From the NCBI GenBank assembly GCA_905182375.1, contig CAJJBF010000009.1:479984-543983 (forward strand): a DNA stretch of 64,000 nucleotides, in the 5' to 3' direction. Positions 1 through 8,763 of this stretch are shown in pieces. Made by a program: the position numbers and the translations under genes. Each line of letters opens with the position of its first letter. The first letter of the stretch is position 1. The stretch comes from Flammeovirgaceae bacterium UBA4465. GTDB lineage: Bacteria > Bacteroidota > Bacteroidia > Cytophagales > Cyclobacteriaceae. The notes beneath the pieces were generated by a model. That model did not search any database and had not been told where the DNA came from. It saw nothing but the letters and a program-made list of their open reading frames with translations.

Positions 1-1228
1 TTTTGAAATTGAAGGTAATTGTAGGAATTGGATTTGAAAATACTGTCATTTTATAGCCCTCAACATCTCCATCAACGGTCTTAAAAAAAATCGAATACAC
101 ATTATCCCTACCCAAAACATTATAAATCGAAAAGGTCCAGAACGAGTGGCCCAATTTTTTTATTTTATGCGTCCCTTCTACATCAAATCCTATGTCAACT
201 CTGAAATAATCAGGAATACGAAAAGCATTTCTATTCGAATAGAGCAGGCTTTCAGCATTATTAAATTTCCACTTCCCAATGGGATATGTAACCGGCCTTC
301 CACTTGAGTAAATCAAGTTTAAGGATAAACTGTACCTTCTTGTAAATTTATAATTAGTTACCAAATTTAAATAATGTGGCTTATCATAATTAGTCTCGAA
401 AAAAGCCCCTCCATTGACCCGTTCCTCAGAAAAATTTCCATTTAAACGGATAAAACTTCGTGACCATGTATAATTGAACCAGCCTGTAAACCATCCATCA
501 GACTTTTTTGCGGACAGCTCCAATCCATAAGATTTGCCCTCTCCTTGAAGCAAATCAGTCTCAATATTTTTATTGAATTGCAAATCTGCACCTACTTTGA
601 AATCCACTAAATTCTTAATTAATTTGTAATAGCCCTCAACTGAAAACTCTAGCACATCATTTCCAAGGATGTTTTTGTAATACCCAATTGAAAATTGATC
701 CGCTATTTGGGGCACCAAATATTTACCCGACAATCTCCAAATGTCAGTAGGTGCTAATGAAGCAGAATTAATGAGCATGTGAATATATTGTCGAGACCTA
801 TTATAGCTCATCTTCAAAGAACTTAGATTTGGAAGAGAAAATCTACCCGATAATCGCAATTCAGGACCATGATAGGTAGCCATTGACGCCCCTTTTTCAT
901 ATGAAAGCGTATCAGTAATAAAATCTTTGTTTAAGGGTTTATTAAGGGCATATTGATATGATTCTGAAGGACCTAACCGGGTATATAAAGAATATCTTAA
1001 CCCTGCGTAAAGTGAAAGACTTTTTGAAGGATCATATTGATTAGAAAAATAAATTGCTGACTCTAGGGCTTGTTCGGGATTAATCTTATCATAACCAATA
1101 TCAGATAGTTCCCCCAAGGGTTCTCGAATCCCCGGATTGATCTGATATTTTTTTGTATTAGTACCAAAGTTTAAATGATTTTTATCATTCATATAATAAT
1201 AATTACAGTCCCTGCCCATTCGGAAATA
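1..1228 (-). pseudogene. TonB-dependent receptor, C-terminal beta-barrel part
   Basis: This stretch stays open on the minus strand from 1228 to base 1 and runs off the window. It reads as the C-terminal half of an outer-membrane TonB-dependent receptor barrel: YYYMNDKNHLNFG near its start (a typical barrel strand of the form nYY-np-nt-sFG), then alternating aromatic/polar strands such as SLSLYAGLRYSLYTRLGP, with PDYFRVDIGF toward the end. It has the same reading frame as the N-terminal part at 1235-2779, separated from it by two in-frame stops, TAA at 1235-1237 and TGA at 1229-1231. It is therefore the continuation of that gene, not a separate one. The true C-terminus lies outside the window. 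I infer decay, a sequence error, or a pair of compensating indels; the barrel itself looks intact. Confidence 0.8.
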
Positions 1229-1234
1229 TCATAA

Positions 1235-2779
1235 TTAATTTGAACTAAATAATTTTCCAAAACCAATATCATAGCGATATTGACTACCCGTAAGCCTCAG
1301 GGATCCATCAAAGTCATCGTTGAATTTTCGCATCCAATTTACAGAAAAGTTTGAATTAGTATAACTGAAATCAGAATAGCCAAGCAATGAGTCAGAACTC
1401 AATTGAAAACTATCAAAGCTGTAATAACTTGAAGCCGAAAGTGTATTTTTTTCATCTATTTTATGATCCAATTTAATCATCAAATCATGGAAAACAGCAT
1501 TTTGATTGCCCAGCGGAGAGTTTCTTATTTGTTTGAGTACAAAATCAGAATAAGTTGCTCTTCCCCCCAACATGAGCGATGTTTTATCTTTTATAATAGG
1601 CCCTTCAAATAAAAGACTCGAAGTGATGGGTCCTAGACCGGCTTTGACTGAATACTTTTCTTTATTGGGTTCTTTAGTCGTAATGTCAAATACAGAAGAA
1701 AGACGCCCCCCATATTTAGCTGGAATCCCTCCCTTAAAAAGTTCCATGCCCTCTAAAACCTCTGAATTAAATATAGAAAAAAATCCAAAAAAATGTGATG
1801 TGTTATATACGGTAGCTCCATCGATTGTAAAAAGATTTTGATCTGCTTTGCCCCCTCTTATATTAACCCCTGCGGCACCCTCTCCAACTGCTTGGACTCC
1901 TGAAGTTGTTATCGCTGACTTAACGATGTCCCTTTCACCCAAAAGGGTAGGCAAATTTTTAGTCTCTTCAATCCCTAACCTTGTGACCCCCATTTGGGTC
2001 TGTTGAATATTATTATCTCGATCTGACATAACCATCACCTCATTTAAAGCTATGATGTCCACATCCATCTCAATATTCATTGTCCCTTCAGAAAAGGCAA
2101 CTATATTACGATAGGTATTTTTCATCTCAATGGATTGGATTAATAAAACGTGCTCTCCTGAAGGCACATTCAACGCATAAAAACCTGAACTATCTGTAGT
2201 TGTACCTGTGAATGGCTCTTGTAAGTATACAAAAGCACCTTCTACAGGATTTTTATTATCACTCCGAATGATGTATCCCGCAATCGTTACCGTTTTGCTA
2301 GTTTCATATTTATTTCTTGACCCAATCTCAAAGATTTCGCTTTCTTTATTAACTTGATTGATCTCATTGCCTATTTCCTTTTCAAAAATCAGGCCCTTAT
2401 CAACCGGATCATATACTATTTTATCATTAAAGAATCCGCTTATCGCAAAAGTTGAAAGGATGGGTTTTTTATAGGAAAGGATAATTTCGTTGCTGTTTAT
2501 TAGATAACTAAAATCATGATTTAAAAAAAGGAGATCTAAGGCTGATTCCAAAGAAAGTTCCTTGAACTCTACAGTGATCAAAACTGTATCAATCCAATTT
2601 TGATCAAATCTAAATTTTATGTCTAGCTCATGTTCTATTTCAACTAGAACTTCATTCAATGGTGTGCCGTTGTAACTGCCATTAACTACTTCACTTGTTT
2701 GAGCAAAACAGTAGGAGGAAATCAACATAATCCAAGTTAATAAACGCCCACTCACAATCCCCAATTTTTCTTCGAACAA
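1235..2779 (-). CDS. TonB-dependent receptor, N-terminal part (interrupted)
   Basis: Outer-membrane receptor that would import a substrate using TonB energy. A signal peptide ends near residue 27 (CFAQ). An STN (secretin/TonB short N-terminal) domain spans about 33-100, a carboxypeptidase-regulatory-like beta-sandwich about 163-245 (VTIAGYIIRSDNKNPVEGAF), and the plug about 262-370 (GVNIRGGKADQNLFTIDG, then LFKGGIPAKYGGRLSSVFDI), followed by the first barrel strands. An STN domain often marks receptors that signal to an anti-sigma factor, but no sigma/FecR pair is visible here. The first 28 bp overlap the end of the upstream secreted-protein gene, so the two are probably translationally coupled. 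Translation stops at TAA 1235-1237 inside the barrel; the rest continues in the same frame at 1-1228. Without it the product could not form a full 22-strand barrel. The substrate is unknown. Confidence 0.85.
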   Translation of the reverse strand: MFEEKLGIVSGRLLTWIMLISSYCFAQTSEVVNGSYNGTPLNEVLVEIEHELDIKFRFDQNWIDTVLITVEFKELSLESALDLLFLNHDFSYLINSNEIILSYKKPILSTFAISGFFNDKIVYDPVDKGLIFEKEIGNEINQVNKESEIFEIGSRNKYETSKTVTIAGYIIRSDNKNPVEGAFVYLQEPFTGTTTDSSGFYALNVPSGEHVLLIQSIEMKNTYRNIVAFSEGTMNIEMDVDIIALNEVMVMSDRDNNIQQTQMGVTRLGIEETKNLPTLLGERDIVKSAITTSGVQAVGEGAAGVNIRGGKADQNLFTIDGATVYNTSHFFGFFSIFNSEVLEGMELFKGGIPAKYGGRLSSVFDITTKEPNKEKYSVKAGLGPITSSLLFEGPIIKDKTSLMLGGRATYSDFVLKQIRNSPLGNQNAVFHDLMIKLDHKIDEKNTLSASSYYSFDSFQLSSDSLLGYSDFSYTNSNFSVNWMRKFNDDFDGSLRLTGSQYRYDIGFGKLFSSN

Positions 2780-3543
2780 AACTTAGTTAAAATCATGATA
2801 TCAACATCATTACCTGGCTTAATCAATAAATTATTTGCCCTTATGTATTCTTTAATTTCTACCTTATGTGAGTCAAACATTTGAAAAAATGCTTTTTTAT
2901 TTTTTATTCTGATACTTCTGTTGGCCCTCATTAAATAATAGTAATCTAGCTCATAGAATGCTACTGAGGGAAACCCTTCCTCTCCGTTTTCAAAAGTTTG
3001 ACTTTTCATTCTTTTCACAAAAACTTTGAGCTGAGGATAATCTGATAATAATTGATAAAATCCCGTTTTTGCTGGCGCTTCATCTCCCTCTAATCGAACA
3101 AATAATGCTGAATTAATTTCAAATCTCGATACCAGGTTTTGGGATAATTTAAGTGGTTCGACCATGGTCTCTGCATTGGTTGTGTTTTGAATAATCAAAA
3201 GATCTTGAAAAACATTATAGAGCATATTAACCTCAAAAACTTGGCCTTTGTAGATTACCGTTCCTAAATCCCATTTGTTTTTAATAAAATATTCATGCGT
3301 TTTGAGCGCTTTGGTCCGAAAAGGATAAAAGGAACCATCAATTAAAGAGGTACGCTCCAAGCCAACTATACTATCATACCAAACGTTAAGCTTTCCATCC
3401 AGATCCAAATTTCCTATCTTATATTGAGCTTGAGCCTGCCCATAAGTAAGCAAATAGGACATAAAAAAAAGTGTTAAAAGCGCAATACGGCTCATTGATA
3501 TTAAACTGATTAAAAATTTCCCTTCTATTTTCTCCTTATACAT
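2752..3543 (-). CDS. Uncharacterised secreted protein upstream of TonB receptor
   Basis: I do not recognise the family. The protein has up to 263 residues. A better start is probably the internal Met at residue 17 (MSRIALLTLFFMSYLL), which opens a clean Sec signal peptide ending near AQAQ, so the mature protein should be periplasmic or on the cell surface. The body is lysine- and aromatic-rich with no cysteine-rich or catalytic motif that I can name; FYQLLSDYPQLKVFVKRM and YELDYYYLMRANRSIRIKN are its most structured stretches. It ends inside the first codons of the TonB receptor gene (28-bp overlap), which implies a two-gene operon and a role connected with the receptor, for example an accessory protein. 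That role is inferred from position only. Confidence 0.6.
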   Translation of the reverse strand: MYKEKIEGKFLISLISMSRIALLTLFFMSYLLTYGQAQAQYKIGNLDLDGKLNVWYDSIVGLERTSLIDGSFYPFRTKALKTHEYFIKNKWDLGTVIYKGQVFEVNMLYNVFQDLLIIQNTTNAETMVEPLKLSQNLVSRFEINSALFVRLEGDEAPAKTGFYQLLSDYPQLKVFVKRMKSQTFENGEEGFPSVAFYELDYYYLMRANRSIRIKNKKAFFQMFDSHKVEIKEYIRANNLLIKPGNDVDIMILTKFCSKKNWGL

Positions 3544-3952
3544 ACTCTACCACAAAAAACAAAAATTATTGCGGTTTTAGTATTCTTTATCTGATTTGTA
3601 CAATCCTTTAATAAACGATCAATATCCGATTACTGTTCAAAAATTTTAAAGAACGACGCTTTAAAAGAAATTTGTTTACAATTTCAGCAATTTAGTGTAT
3701 GAATGTTTCTCATTCAAATACGCTGAAATCAACTACTTATTTCTTCACATATAATATCCAAATAATAGTATCAAATTATGAGGCTCTTCAAGAATTTCTC
3801 GGATTTATAAATTTAAGTGGTCCGTGATATTAATTAAATCTCATTCCTATCTTTAAAAGGTAAGGTCCACAATTAAAAGAGGCCATTTTTTATAATAATG
3901 GGGGTTGATTCTTTCAAAAAAGAACCACAAAACACAGATTATCTTTTTAACA

Positions 3953-3995
3953 AGCCATAGGTGCCAATACAGGAAGAGAATGGGCACCTATGGCT
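3953..3995. repeat. Perfect 13-bp inverted repeat
   Basis: AGCCATAGGTGCC at 3953-3965 is exactly complementary to GGCACCTATGGCT at 3983-3995, with a 17-nt spacer. The arms are GC-richer than the surrounding DNA. No T-run follows directly, so it does not look like a simple terminator. It could be an RNA stem, a protein-binding palindrome or a remnant of a mobile-element end. Confidence 0.7.
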
Positions 3996-4176
3996 GGAGT
4001 TACTGTGGGTTATATCTATATCAAGCATTTAAAAAAAGTCTTAGATTTCGGTATTTGGACTCTTCGAATGTTCGATCGCTGTGCACTGATATCGGATAAA
4101 TATCAAAATCTTTGGCCAATTGTGCGCGCATCACTTGTGAATGAAATTAAATTTTATCATTTGCTGTGGAATAATT

Positions 4177-4204
4177 ATCTTTTATAAACAATAAAAGATT
4201 TTTT
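4177..4204 (+). terminator. Terminator-like hairpin upstream of TRAP genes
   Basis: ATCTTTTAT (4177-4185), a 5-nt loop, then ATAAAAGAT (4191-4199) form a perfect 9-bp stem followed by a T-run on the plus strand. The stem is AT-rich, so it would be weak. It lies 62 bp before the TRAP small-permease ATG, so it could end an upstream plus-strand transcript or act as an attenuator in the TRAP leader. Confidence 0.4.
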
Positions 4205-4266
4205 ATGTCGAAAACGGAGAGATGGAATAATTTTTTATTGCTATAGTTTTCGATAGATTAGCGTGT

Positions 4267-4761
4267 ATGAATTCAATCATAGGTGGGATCCAATATTTAA
4301 CTCGTTTCCTTGGAAAAACTATTTCTTGGAGCTCCCTCATTTTAACATTTATCATCGTTACAGATGTATTCTTTCGCTATGTTTTTAGTATCACCTCTGC
4401 AGCAACTTTTGAGATAGAATGGCATCTATTTGGCCTCATGTTTCTGTTGGGTGCTGCCTGGACACTGGATCAAGATAAACATGTTCGTGTGGACCTTTTT
4501 TATCAACGCTTTGGCCCCAAAAAAAAGGCTCTGATCAATCTCATTGGCACATTAATATTCTTGATCCCTTTTTGTTGGGTCACTCTGATCACAAGTATCG
4601 ATTTTGTCCAAAGTTCATTTTTACTCAATGAAACCAGTCCAGATCCTGGCGGATTACCCGCGCGATATTTAATTAAATCAGCCATTCCCCTAGGTTTTGG
4701 TTTATTGATGCTTCAAGGCGTCGTACTCATTCTCAATTCGATAAAAACATTGTTGAAATAA
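4267..4761 (+). CDS. dctQ: TRAP transporter small permease subunit (DctQ family)
   Basis: This is the small integral-membrane subunit of a tripartite ATP-independent periplasmic transporter, which uses a Na+ or H+ gradient to import carboxylates or related acids. The 164-residue length and four predicted helices fit the family. The loop signature is visible: VFFRYVF near residue 35, then EIEWHLFGLMFLLGAAWTL, then the basic segment DKHVRVDLFYQRFGPKKKALI. The start ATG at 4267 gives the expected N-terminus. The stop codon overlaps the ATG of the large permease by one base, so the two subunits should be translationally coupled. No periplasmic substrate-binding (P) gene is adjacent. Confidence 0.9.
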   Translation: MNSIIGGIQYLTRFLGKTISWSSLILTFIIVTDVFFRYVFSITSAATFEIEWHLFGLMFLLGAAWTLDQDKHVRVDLFYQRFGPKKKALINLIGTLIFLIPFCWVTLITSIDFVQSSFLLNETSPDPGGLPARYLIKSAIPLGFGLLMLQGVVLILNSIKTLLK

Positions 4762-6062
4762 TGTACGAATACCTGCCTATTATTTTTTTTATAGTTGCTT
4801 TTATATTGATTCTTATAGGCTACCCTGTCGCCTTTACTTTAGGAGGTGTAGCCGTTATTGTAGGCGTTTGGATATTTGATGTTGATTTTTTTTACCTGCT
4901 CTCTTTAAGAATTTTTGGTACTATGCAGAATTTTGTCCTCTTAGGGGTTCCCCTCTTCGTTTTCATGGGTATGATGTTGGAAAAATCGGGCATTGCTGAA
5001 AAACTATTAGAGACGATGGCCTTATTGTTTGGTAGATTTAAAGGAGGTTTGGCGTTATCTGTGATCGTCGTAGGCGCTTTGCTTGCAGCGTCTACAGGAA
5101 TCGTAGGTGCCACGGTCGTCACTATGGGCTTGATCAGCCTTCCTACCATGTTCAAACGCGGCTACGCACCCACCCTTGCCATGGGAACGATCGCAGCTTC
5201 GGGTACTTTGGGACAAATCATCCCACCCTCTGTAGTGTTGGTCTTGCTGGCAAGTGTATTGAATGTTTCGGTAGGCGCTTTATTTCTTGCCGCCATCGTA
5301 CCTGGTTTTTGCCTGATTGGTATGTATATGATTTATGTGATCATCTATGCCCAGCTACACCCAAATCAGGCACCAGCCATGCCCCCCGAAGAAGTTGCTC
5401 ATTTTCGAAATAAAGGATTTTCAAAAGAGATTATTCAGTCTTTTTTATTGCCCTTACTATTGATCATACTGGTGTTGGGAACGATTATTGGAGGTATCGC
5501 TTCTCCCACAGAAGCGGCTGGAATTGGGGCGATGGGTACTTTAATTCTCACAGCCTATAAAGGAAAACTGAATAAAAAAATCCTTGGGGCAGTTACCAAA
5601 GAAACGCTCATGCTCACCTCTATGGTTTTCATGATTCTGATTGGGGCCACGGCCTTTTCTTTGGTCTTTAGAGGGCTTGAGGGGGACAAACTTTTCTTAG
5701 AGATGATCTCTAAATCTAATTTGGGGCCTAATGGGTTTTTGATTTTAGTCATGATCATGGTTTTTATTGCAGGATTTTTTATCGACTTCATTGAGATCAT
5801 ATTCATTGTCGTTCCCATCGTTGCCCCCATATTTGCCAGCATGGGTGTGGATTTGGTGTGGGTAGGTATATTATTGGCCATCAACCTTCAAACCTCTTTT
5901 TTAACTCCTCCCTTTGGGTTTGCCCTCTTCTACCTCAAAGGCGTCGCCCCTCCCGAAATAAAAACCAACCAACTCTACATAGGGATCCTACCATTTGTAG
6001 TAATTCAAATTATCTTTCTAGGCCTCTTGATTCTTTTCCCACAATTATTAAAAATCTTTTAA
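4761..6062 (+). CDS. dctM: TRAP transporter large permease subunit (DctM family)
   Basis: This is the transport channel subunit of the TRAP system: 433 residues, about 12 hydrophobic segments, and normal length for DctM/SiaM. Family landmarks include NFVLLGVPLFVFMGMMLEKSG near residues 54-74, LLAASTGIVGATVVTMGLISLPTM, GTLGQIIPPSVVLVLLAS, GGIASPTEAAGIGAMGTL, and the C-terminal LQTSFLTPPFGFALFYLKGV. The inverted PPS and TPPFG helix-break motifs are those that line the substrate and Na+ sites in the characterised family members. It starts directly on the dctQ stop. The cognate substrate-binding protein must be encoded elsewhere, so the substrate (a dicarboxylate, keto acid or similar) cannot be read from this locus. 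Confidence 0.93.
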   Translation: MYEYLPIIFFIVAFILILIGYPVAFTLGGVAVIVGVWIFDVDFFYLLSLRIFGTMQNFVLLGVPLFVFMGMMLEKSGIAEKLLETMALLFGRFKGGLALSVIVVGALLAASTGIVGATVVTMGLISLPTMFKRGYAPTLAMGTIAASGTLGQIIPPSVVLVLLASVLNVSVGALFLAAIVPGFCLIGMYMIYVIIYAQLHPNQAPAMPPEEVAHFRNKGFSKEIIQSFLLPLLLIILVLGTIIGGIASPTEAAGIGAMGTLILTAYKGKLNKKILGAVTKETLMLTSMVFMILIGATAFSLVFRGLEGDKLFLEMISKSNLGPNGFLILVMIMVFIAGFFIDFIEIIFIVVPIVAPIFASMGVDLVWVGILLAINLQTSFLTPPFGFALFYLKGVAPPEIKTNQLYIGILPFVVIQIIFLGLLILFPQLLKIF

Positions 6063-6254
6063 GAAAGATGCAAGGTATCCTGATTGAGATAGGTAACATT
6101 GGCTTTTACAAATAGGACTTTAATTTTTCGAAAAAGGACTTAGGTTCCAGATACCATCTTCATTGGTGACCCAGCTATTGATTCAATTATGGGGCCTAAT
6201 GATTCTGGATATTTTAAATAATCATCTCGGAACGAAAGAGCTCTATGGGTAAAT

Positions 6255-6287
6255 AAAAAAACGGATATCACCCTTAGGTATTATCCG
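6255..6287 (-). terminator. Rho-independent terminator of tRNA-Pro
   Basis: On the minus strand a CGGATA/TATCCG stem (plus-strand arms 6262-6267 and 6282-6287, 14-nt loop) is followed by seven T residues (plus-strand A-run 6255-6261). It lies 13 bp downstream of the tRNA-Pro 3' end and is correctly oriented to end that transcript. The rest of 6063-6254, between the TRAP operon and this hairpin, shows no gene I can support. Confidence 0.75.
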
Positions 6288-6300
6288 CTTCTCCTGTTCT

Positions 6301-6378
6301 TGGTCGGGATGACTGGATTCGAACCAGCGGCCCCCACTACCCTAAAGTGGTGCGCTAACCGGACTGCGCCACATCCCG
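6301..6378 (-). tRNA. tRNA-Pro, anticodon AGG as read
   Basis: A complete cloverleaf on the minus strand: acceptor CGGGATG pairs perfectly with CATCCCG, discriminator A, and the CCA end is encoded (6301-6303). The D arm is GCGC...GCGC, the T arm GCTGG/CCAGT with loop TTCGAAT, and the anticodon stem CCACT/AGTGG closes the loop TTAGGGT. By position that loop puts A at 34 and gives anticodon AGG, reading CCU. C1-G72 with A73 is the normal bacterial proline identity. Bacterial proline tRNAs usually carry T, G or C at position 34, so A34 is unusual. The gene stands alone with its own terminator. Confidence 0.93.
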
Positions 6379-6464
6379 AAAAACATTTAATAATAATAGC
6401 CACAAACTTATTTCAATAATGGGACTATAAAAAGGACTAACCTTTAAAATCTAATGATTTATCC

Positions 6465-7862
6465 TTACTCCCTCTGGACAAATACTTTATCCTTTATTGA
6501 GAGGGCTGCCCTTCCTTCGATCTGGAATATAAATTGGATCTCGTCTTCATTCATCCCCTTCGAATAAAGGGTGAATGTATTCAAATCTAAATCCAGAGCT
6601 ATTTTTTTCGATAAGACTGATTTATTCAATCCACGAGCAATGCAGTCATCTAGCGAATAGAGAAAAGGACTCATGTCATAGCTTGACTGACTCACTACAT
6701 ATTTTTCAATGGCCCGATGCATTGCCAAGTCTGTAATCTTTGCCCATCCTTCCATTTTGGGTAATTCATAGTCAAAAGCTGAAAATCGCATCACCAAATC
6801 TTCATCAATACTCGGCACTACAAACAAAGAAATAATTCCATTGATATCCCCCTCCACCGTTAAATTCCATTTCAAAAATCCCTCATGGGGGCTGATCTCC
6901 ACCCTATTTACTTTTGCAGCAATCCCTTCCAAATTTAACTCCTTCCCTACCAAGAGCGAATCCATCGTCTGCTCTATTTTCAAAAAGGACAACCGAAGTT
7001 CAACAAAAGAACTGATCTGTGCATGCCTAGACAGGGGATTGGTCCTCAGTGGTAAAACTTCCAACAACTGATGGCTGTTTTGCGCATCGTTGATTCGTAA
7101 TATCGATTGATGCTCCAGTTGGAAAAATAAGGTATCGTTAATTTCGAACTTAACAAAATTACCCCTTAAACTGATGGCCTCATTGGTAAAATAAAAAGGC
7201 AGTGGCGTAGCTGATACCTTCAATGGCTTTTGTATCGATCGATACAGCCTTTCTACTCCTGCTCTTAAATTTATTTGGTCTTGAAGAATGGCATTGATGA
7301 TTTTTTCTAAGGGCCTTTTATGTGTTTGAATCTCTTTTTCTATCAGTTCTGCCAAATCGATTTTCAAGCCCAAAACTTTAAAATTAGGCGGTTCATTCCA
7401 TGTAATCGTCTCCCATCTTGAATCAAATTCTAGATCCCATCGTTCATCAATATTTAACTCCAAAGAAAGTTCAGCTTTAGCTTGAAATTTGATAGGCTTT
7501 GCTGCATTACTGATCGACACGCCCAAGAGACGAGATTTGATAATCGCTGAAATATTTAAGGGTAAAGCCAAATGAAGACGCCCTTGATAATATTCAATAT
7601 CAATACGTTCCTCGCGCTTAATTTTTAAAAATAAGCTGTCTTTTTTTTTATTCAAAGCAAACTCTCCATCGAATAATTGTTGACCCAAAATTTTATTAAT
7701 CCCCTCTTCTAGCTCAGCGATCGGTAACTTAATGAGGACATTGGTAAAAGAGGCTGGCACCGGTATGATCGCCCCTATTCTATCATCATTGCCTTGACAA
7801 CTTATCAAAAATATCAGGGTAGTCATTATCGATAAGCGAAAGTATAAGCCTAACTTTATCAT
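6465..7862 (-). CDS. DUF4403-like lipoprotein
   Basis: A 465-residue protein with a lipoprotein signal ending at LIFLISC (Cys about residue 22), so it is probably anchored in the outer or inner membrane facing the periplasm. The body resembles the DUF4403 family of Bacteroidota: an opening SFTNVLIKLPIAELEEGINKIL segment and long repetitive beta-rich modules with basic side chains, ending in LYSKGMNEDEIQFIFQIEGRAAL. The family resembles lipid-binding tubular (TULIP/BPI-like) folds in having two similar halves; that comparison is inference. The neighbouring gene at 7898 is divergent and only 35 bp away, so their promoters must overlap. Function unknown. Confidence 0.65.
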   Translation of the reverse strand: MIKLGLYFRLSIMTTLIFLISCQGNDDRIGAIIPVPASFTNVLIKLPIAELEEGINKILGQQLFDGEFALNKKKDSLFLKIKREERIDIEYYQGRLHLALPLNISAIIKSRLLGVSISNAAKPIKFQAKAELSLELNIDERWDLEFDSRWETITWNEPPNFKVLGLKIDLAELIEKEIQTHKRPLEKIINAILQDQINLRAGVERLYRSIQKPLKVSATPLPFYFTNEAISLRGNFVKFEINDTLFFQLEHQSILRINDAQNSHQLLEVLPLRTNPLSRHAQISSFVELRLSFLKIEQTMDSLLVGKELNLEGIAAKVNRVEISPHEGFLKWNLTVEGDINGIISLFVVPSIDEDLVMRFSAFDYELPKMEGWAKITDLAMHRAIEKYVVSQSSYDMSPFLYSLDDCIARGLNKSVLSKKIALDLDLNTFTLYSKGMNEDEIQFIFQIEGRAALSIKDKVFVQRE

Positions 7863-7897
7863 CTATGTAAAATATAATGTGATCTCTATTTATTAAG

Positions 7898-8761
7898 GTG
7901 ACGCTTATTCATCTACTTTCCATTCCTATGAAATATAAATCCTTTTCTTTTAATTGCATTTCAAACTTAAGTCCAAGCCTTACCCCAATCATAAAAAATT
8001 GGGGCTTTTTTGGTGTTTTATTGCTCTTCATTTGGTCTTGCGAAAATAAGGCCTCCTCATCTCAAAAAAAAACATCTACACACAAAGGCCAAGAAGTAAT
8101 TGATCAAGCAATCATAGCACATGGGCAACATCTTTTCGAGAATGCCACCTTGTCTTTTTTATTCAGAGATAAGCAATACAGTGCAAGGCGATCCGATGCC
8201 GAATACATTTATACAAGATCTTTTAAAAACGGTTCTGCACTCATAGAAGATATGTTGATCAATAGTACCGATTTTTCTCGAAAAAAAAATGACGTCTCGA
8301 TAGAAATCGAGAAAGAATGGGCCGAAAAATACAGTAGATCTATAAATTCTGTGCTTTATTTTTTTCAACTCCCCTACCTGTTAAACGATCTCGCGGTTAA
8401 AAAAATAGATCAGGGAATAAAACAGATCAAAGGTGAGAACTATTATCAAATTAAAGTCTCTTTTCAAATAGAAAATGGGGGTGAGGATTTTGAAGATGAA
8501 TATCTCTATTGGATCGATGTAAACACTTTTGAAATTGATTATTTGGCCTATAATTATATTACCGATGGCGGCGGCGTTAGATTTAGATCTGCCATTAATA
8601 AGCGAAGAGTGAATGGCCTGCTGGTTCAAGATTATATCAACTATGCGCCGTTGAATAAAAAAATCCCTTTGTCCAGCTTAATCACTGAATTTGAAAAGGG
8701 CGCTTTGATAGAGCGTTCTCGTATTATCAATTCCGACATAACCCTTCTCCCAAATAATTAA
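7898..8761 (+). CDS. DUF6503-like lipoprotein
   Basis: A putative lipoprotein of about 277-287 residues. The first possible start is GTG at 7898; ATG at 7928 (MKYKSFSF) is more likely and still gives a long N-region before the lipobox LLFIWSC. The C-terminal half has features I associate with DUF6503 proteins: EDEYLYWIDVNTFEIDYLAY, then RFRSAINKRRVNGLLVQDYINY, a pattern also seen in outer-membrane lipoproteins with a LolA/LolB-like concave sheet. The family assignment is from memory of sequence style, not a search. It ends 2 bp before the convergent lgt gene. Function unknown. Confidence 0.6.
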   Translation: MTLIHLLSIPMKYKSFSFNCISNLSPSLTPIIKNWGFFGVLLLFIWSCENKASSSQKKTSTHKGQEVIDQAIIAHGQHLFENATLSFLFRDKQYSARRSDAEYIYTRSFKNGSALIEDMLINSTDFSRKKNDVSIEIEKEWAEKYSRSINSVLYFFQLPYLLNDLAVKKIDQGIKQIKGENYYQIKVSFQIENGGEDFEDEYLYWIDVNTFEIDYLAYNYITDGGGVRFRSAINKRRVNGLLVQDYINYAPLNKKIPLSSLITEFEKGALIERSRIINSDITLLPNN

Positions 8762-8763
8762 TC

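Larger units (their letters stand above)
3544..4266. other. 723-bp stretch without a convincing gene
   Basis: The region separates the minus-strand TonB operon from the plus-strand TRAP operon and should hold both promoters, although I find no perfect TAnnTTTG box on either side. Short open frames (for example plus-strand 3990-4187, 65 codons) lack a recognisable domain and I do not call them. It holds a perfect 13-bp inverted repeat at 3953-3995 and a hairpin followed by T residues at 4177-4204. Together these hint that a short plus-strand RNA or a decayed gene may lie between about 3900 and 4200. Confidence 0.5.

Noticed and set aside
1185-1240. Programmed frameshift in the TonB receptor
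   Set aside because: The barrel resumes in the same frame as the N-terminal part, so a single frameshift would not restore it; in-frame stops or paired indels fit better.
3990-4187. 65-codon plus-strand frame before the TRAP genes
   Set aside because: It resembles no family and another frame overlaps it; the inverted repeat beside it explains the structure better.
6160-6285. Minus-strand open frame of about 40 codons ending GSPMKMVSGT
   Set aside because: It overlaps the tRNA-Pro terminator hairpin, begins in a region with a nearby stop, and shows no domain; such lengths occur by chance in AT-rich DNA.
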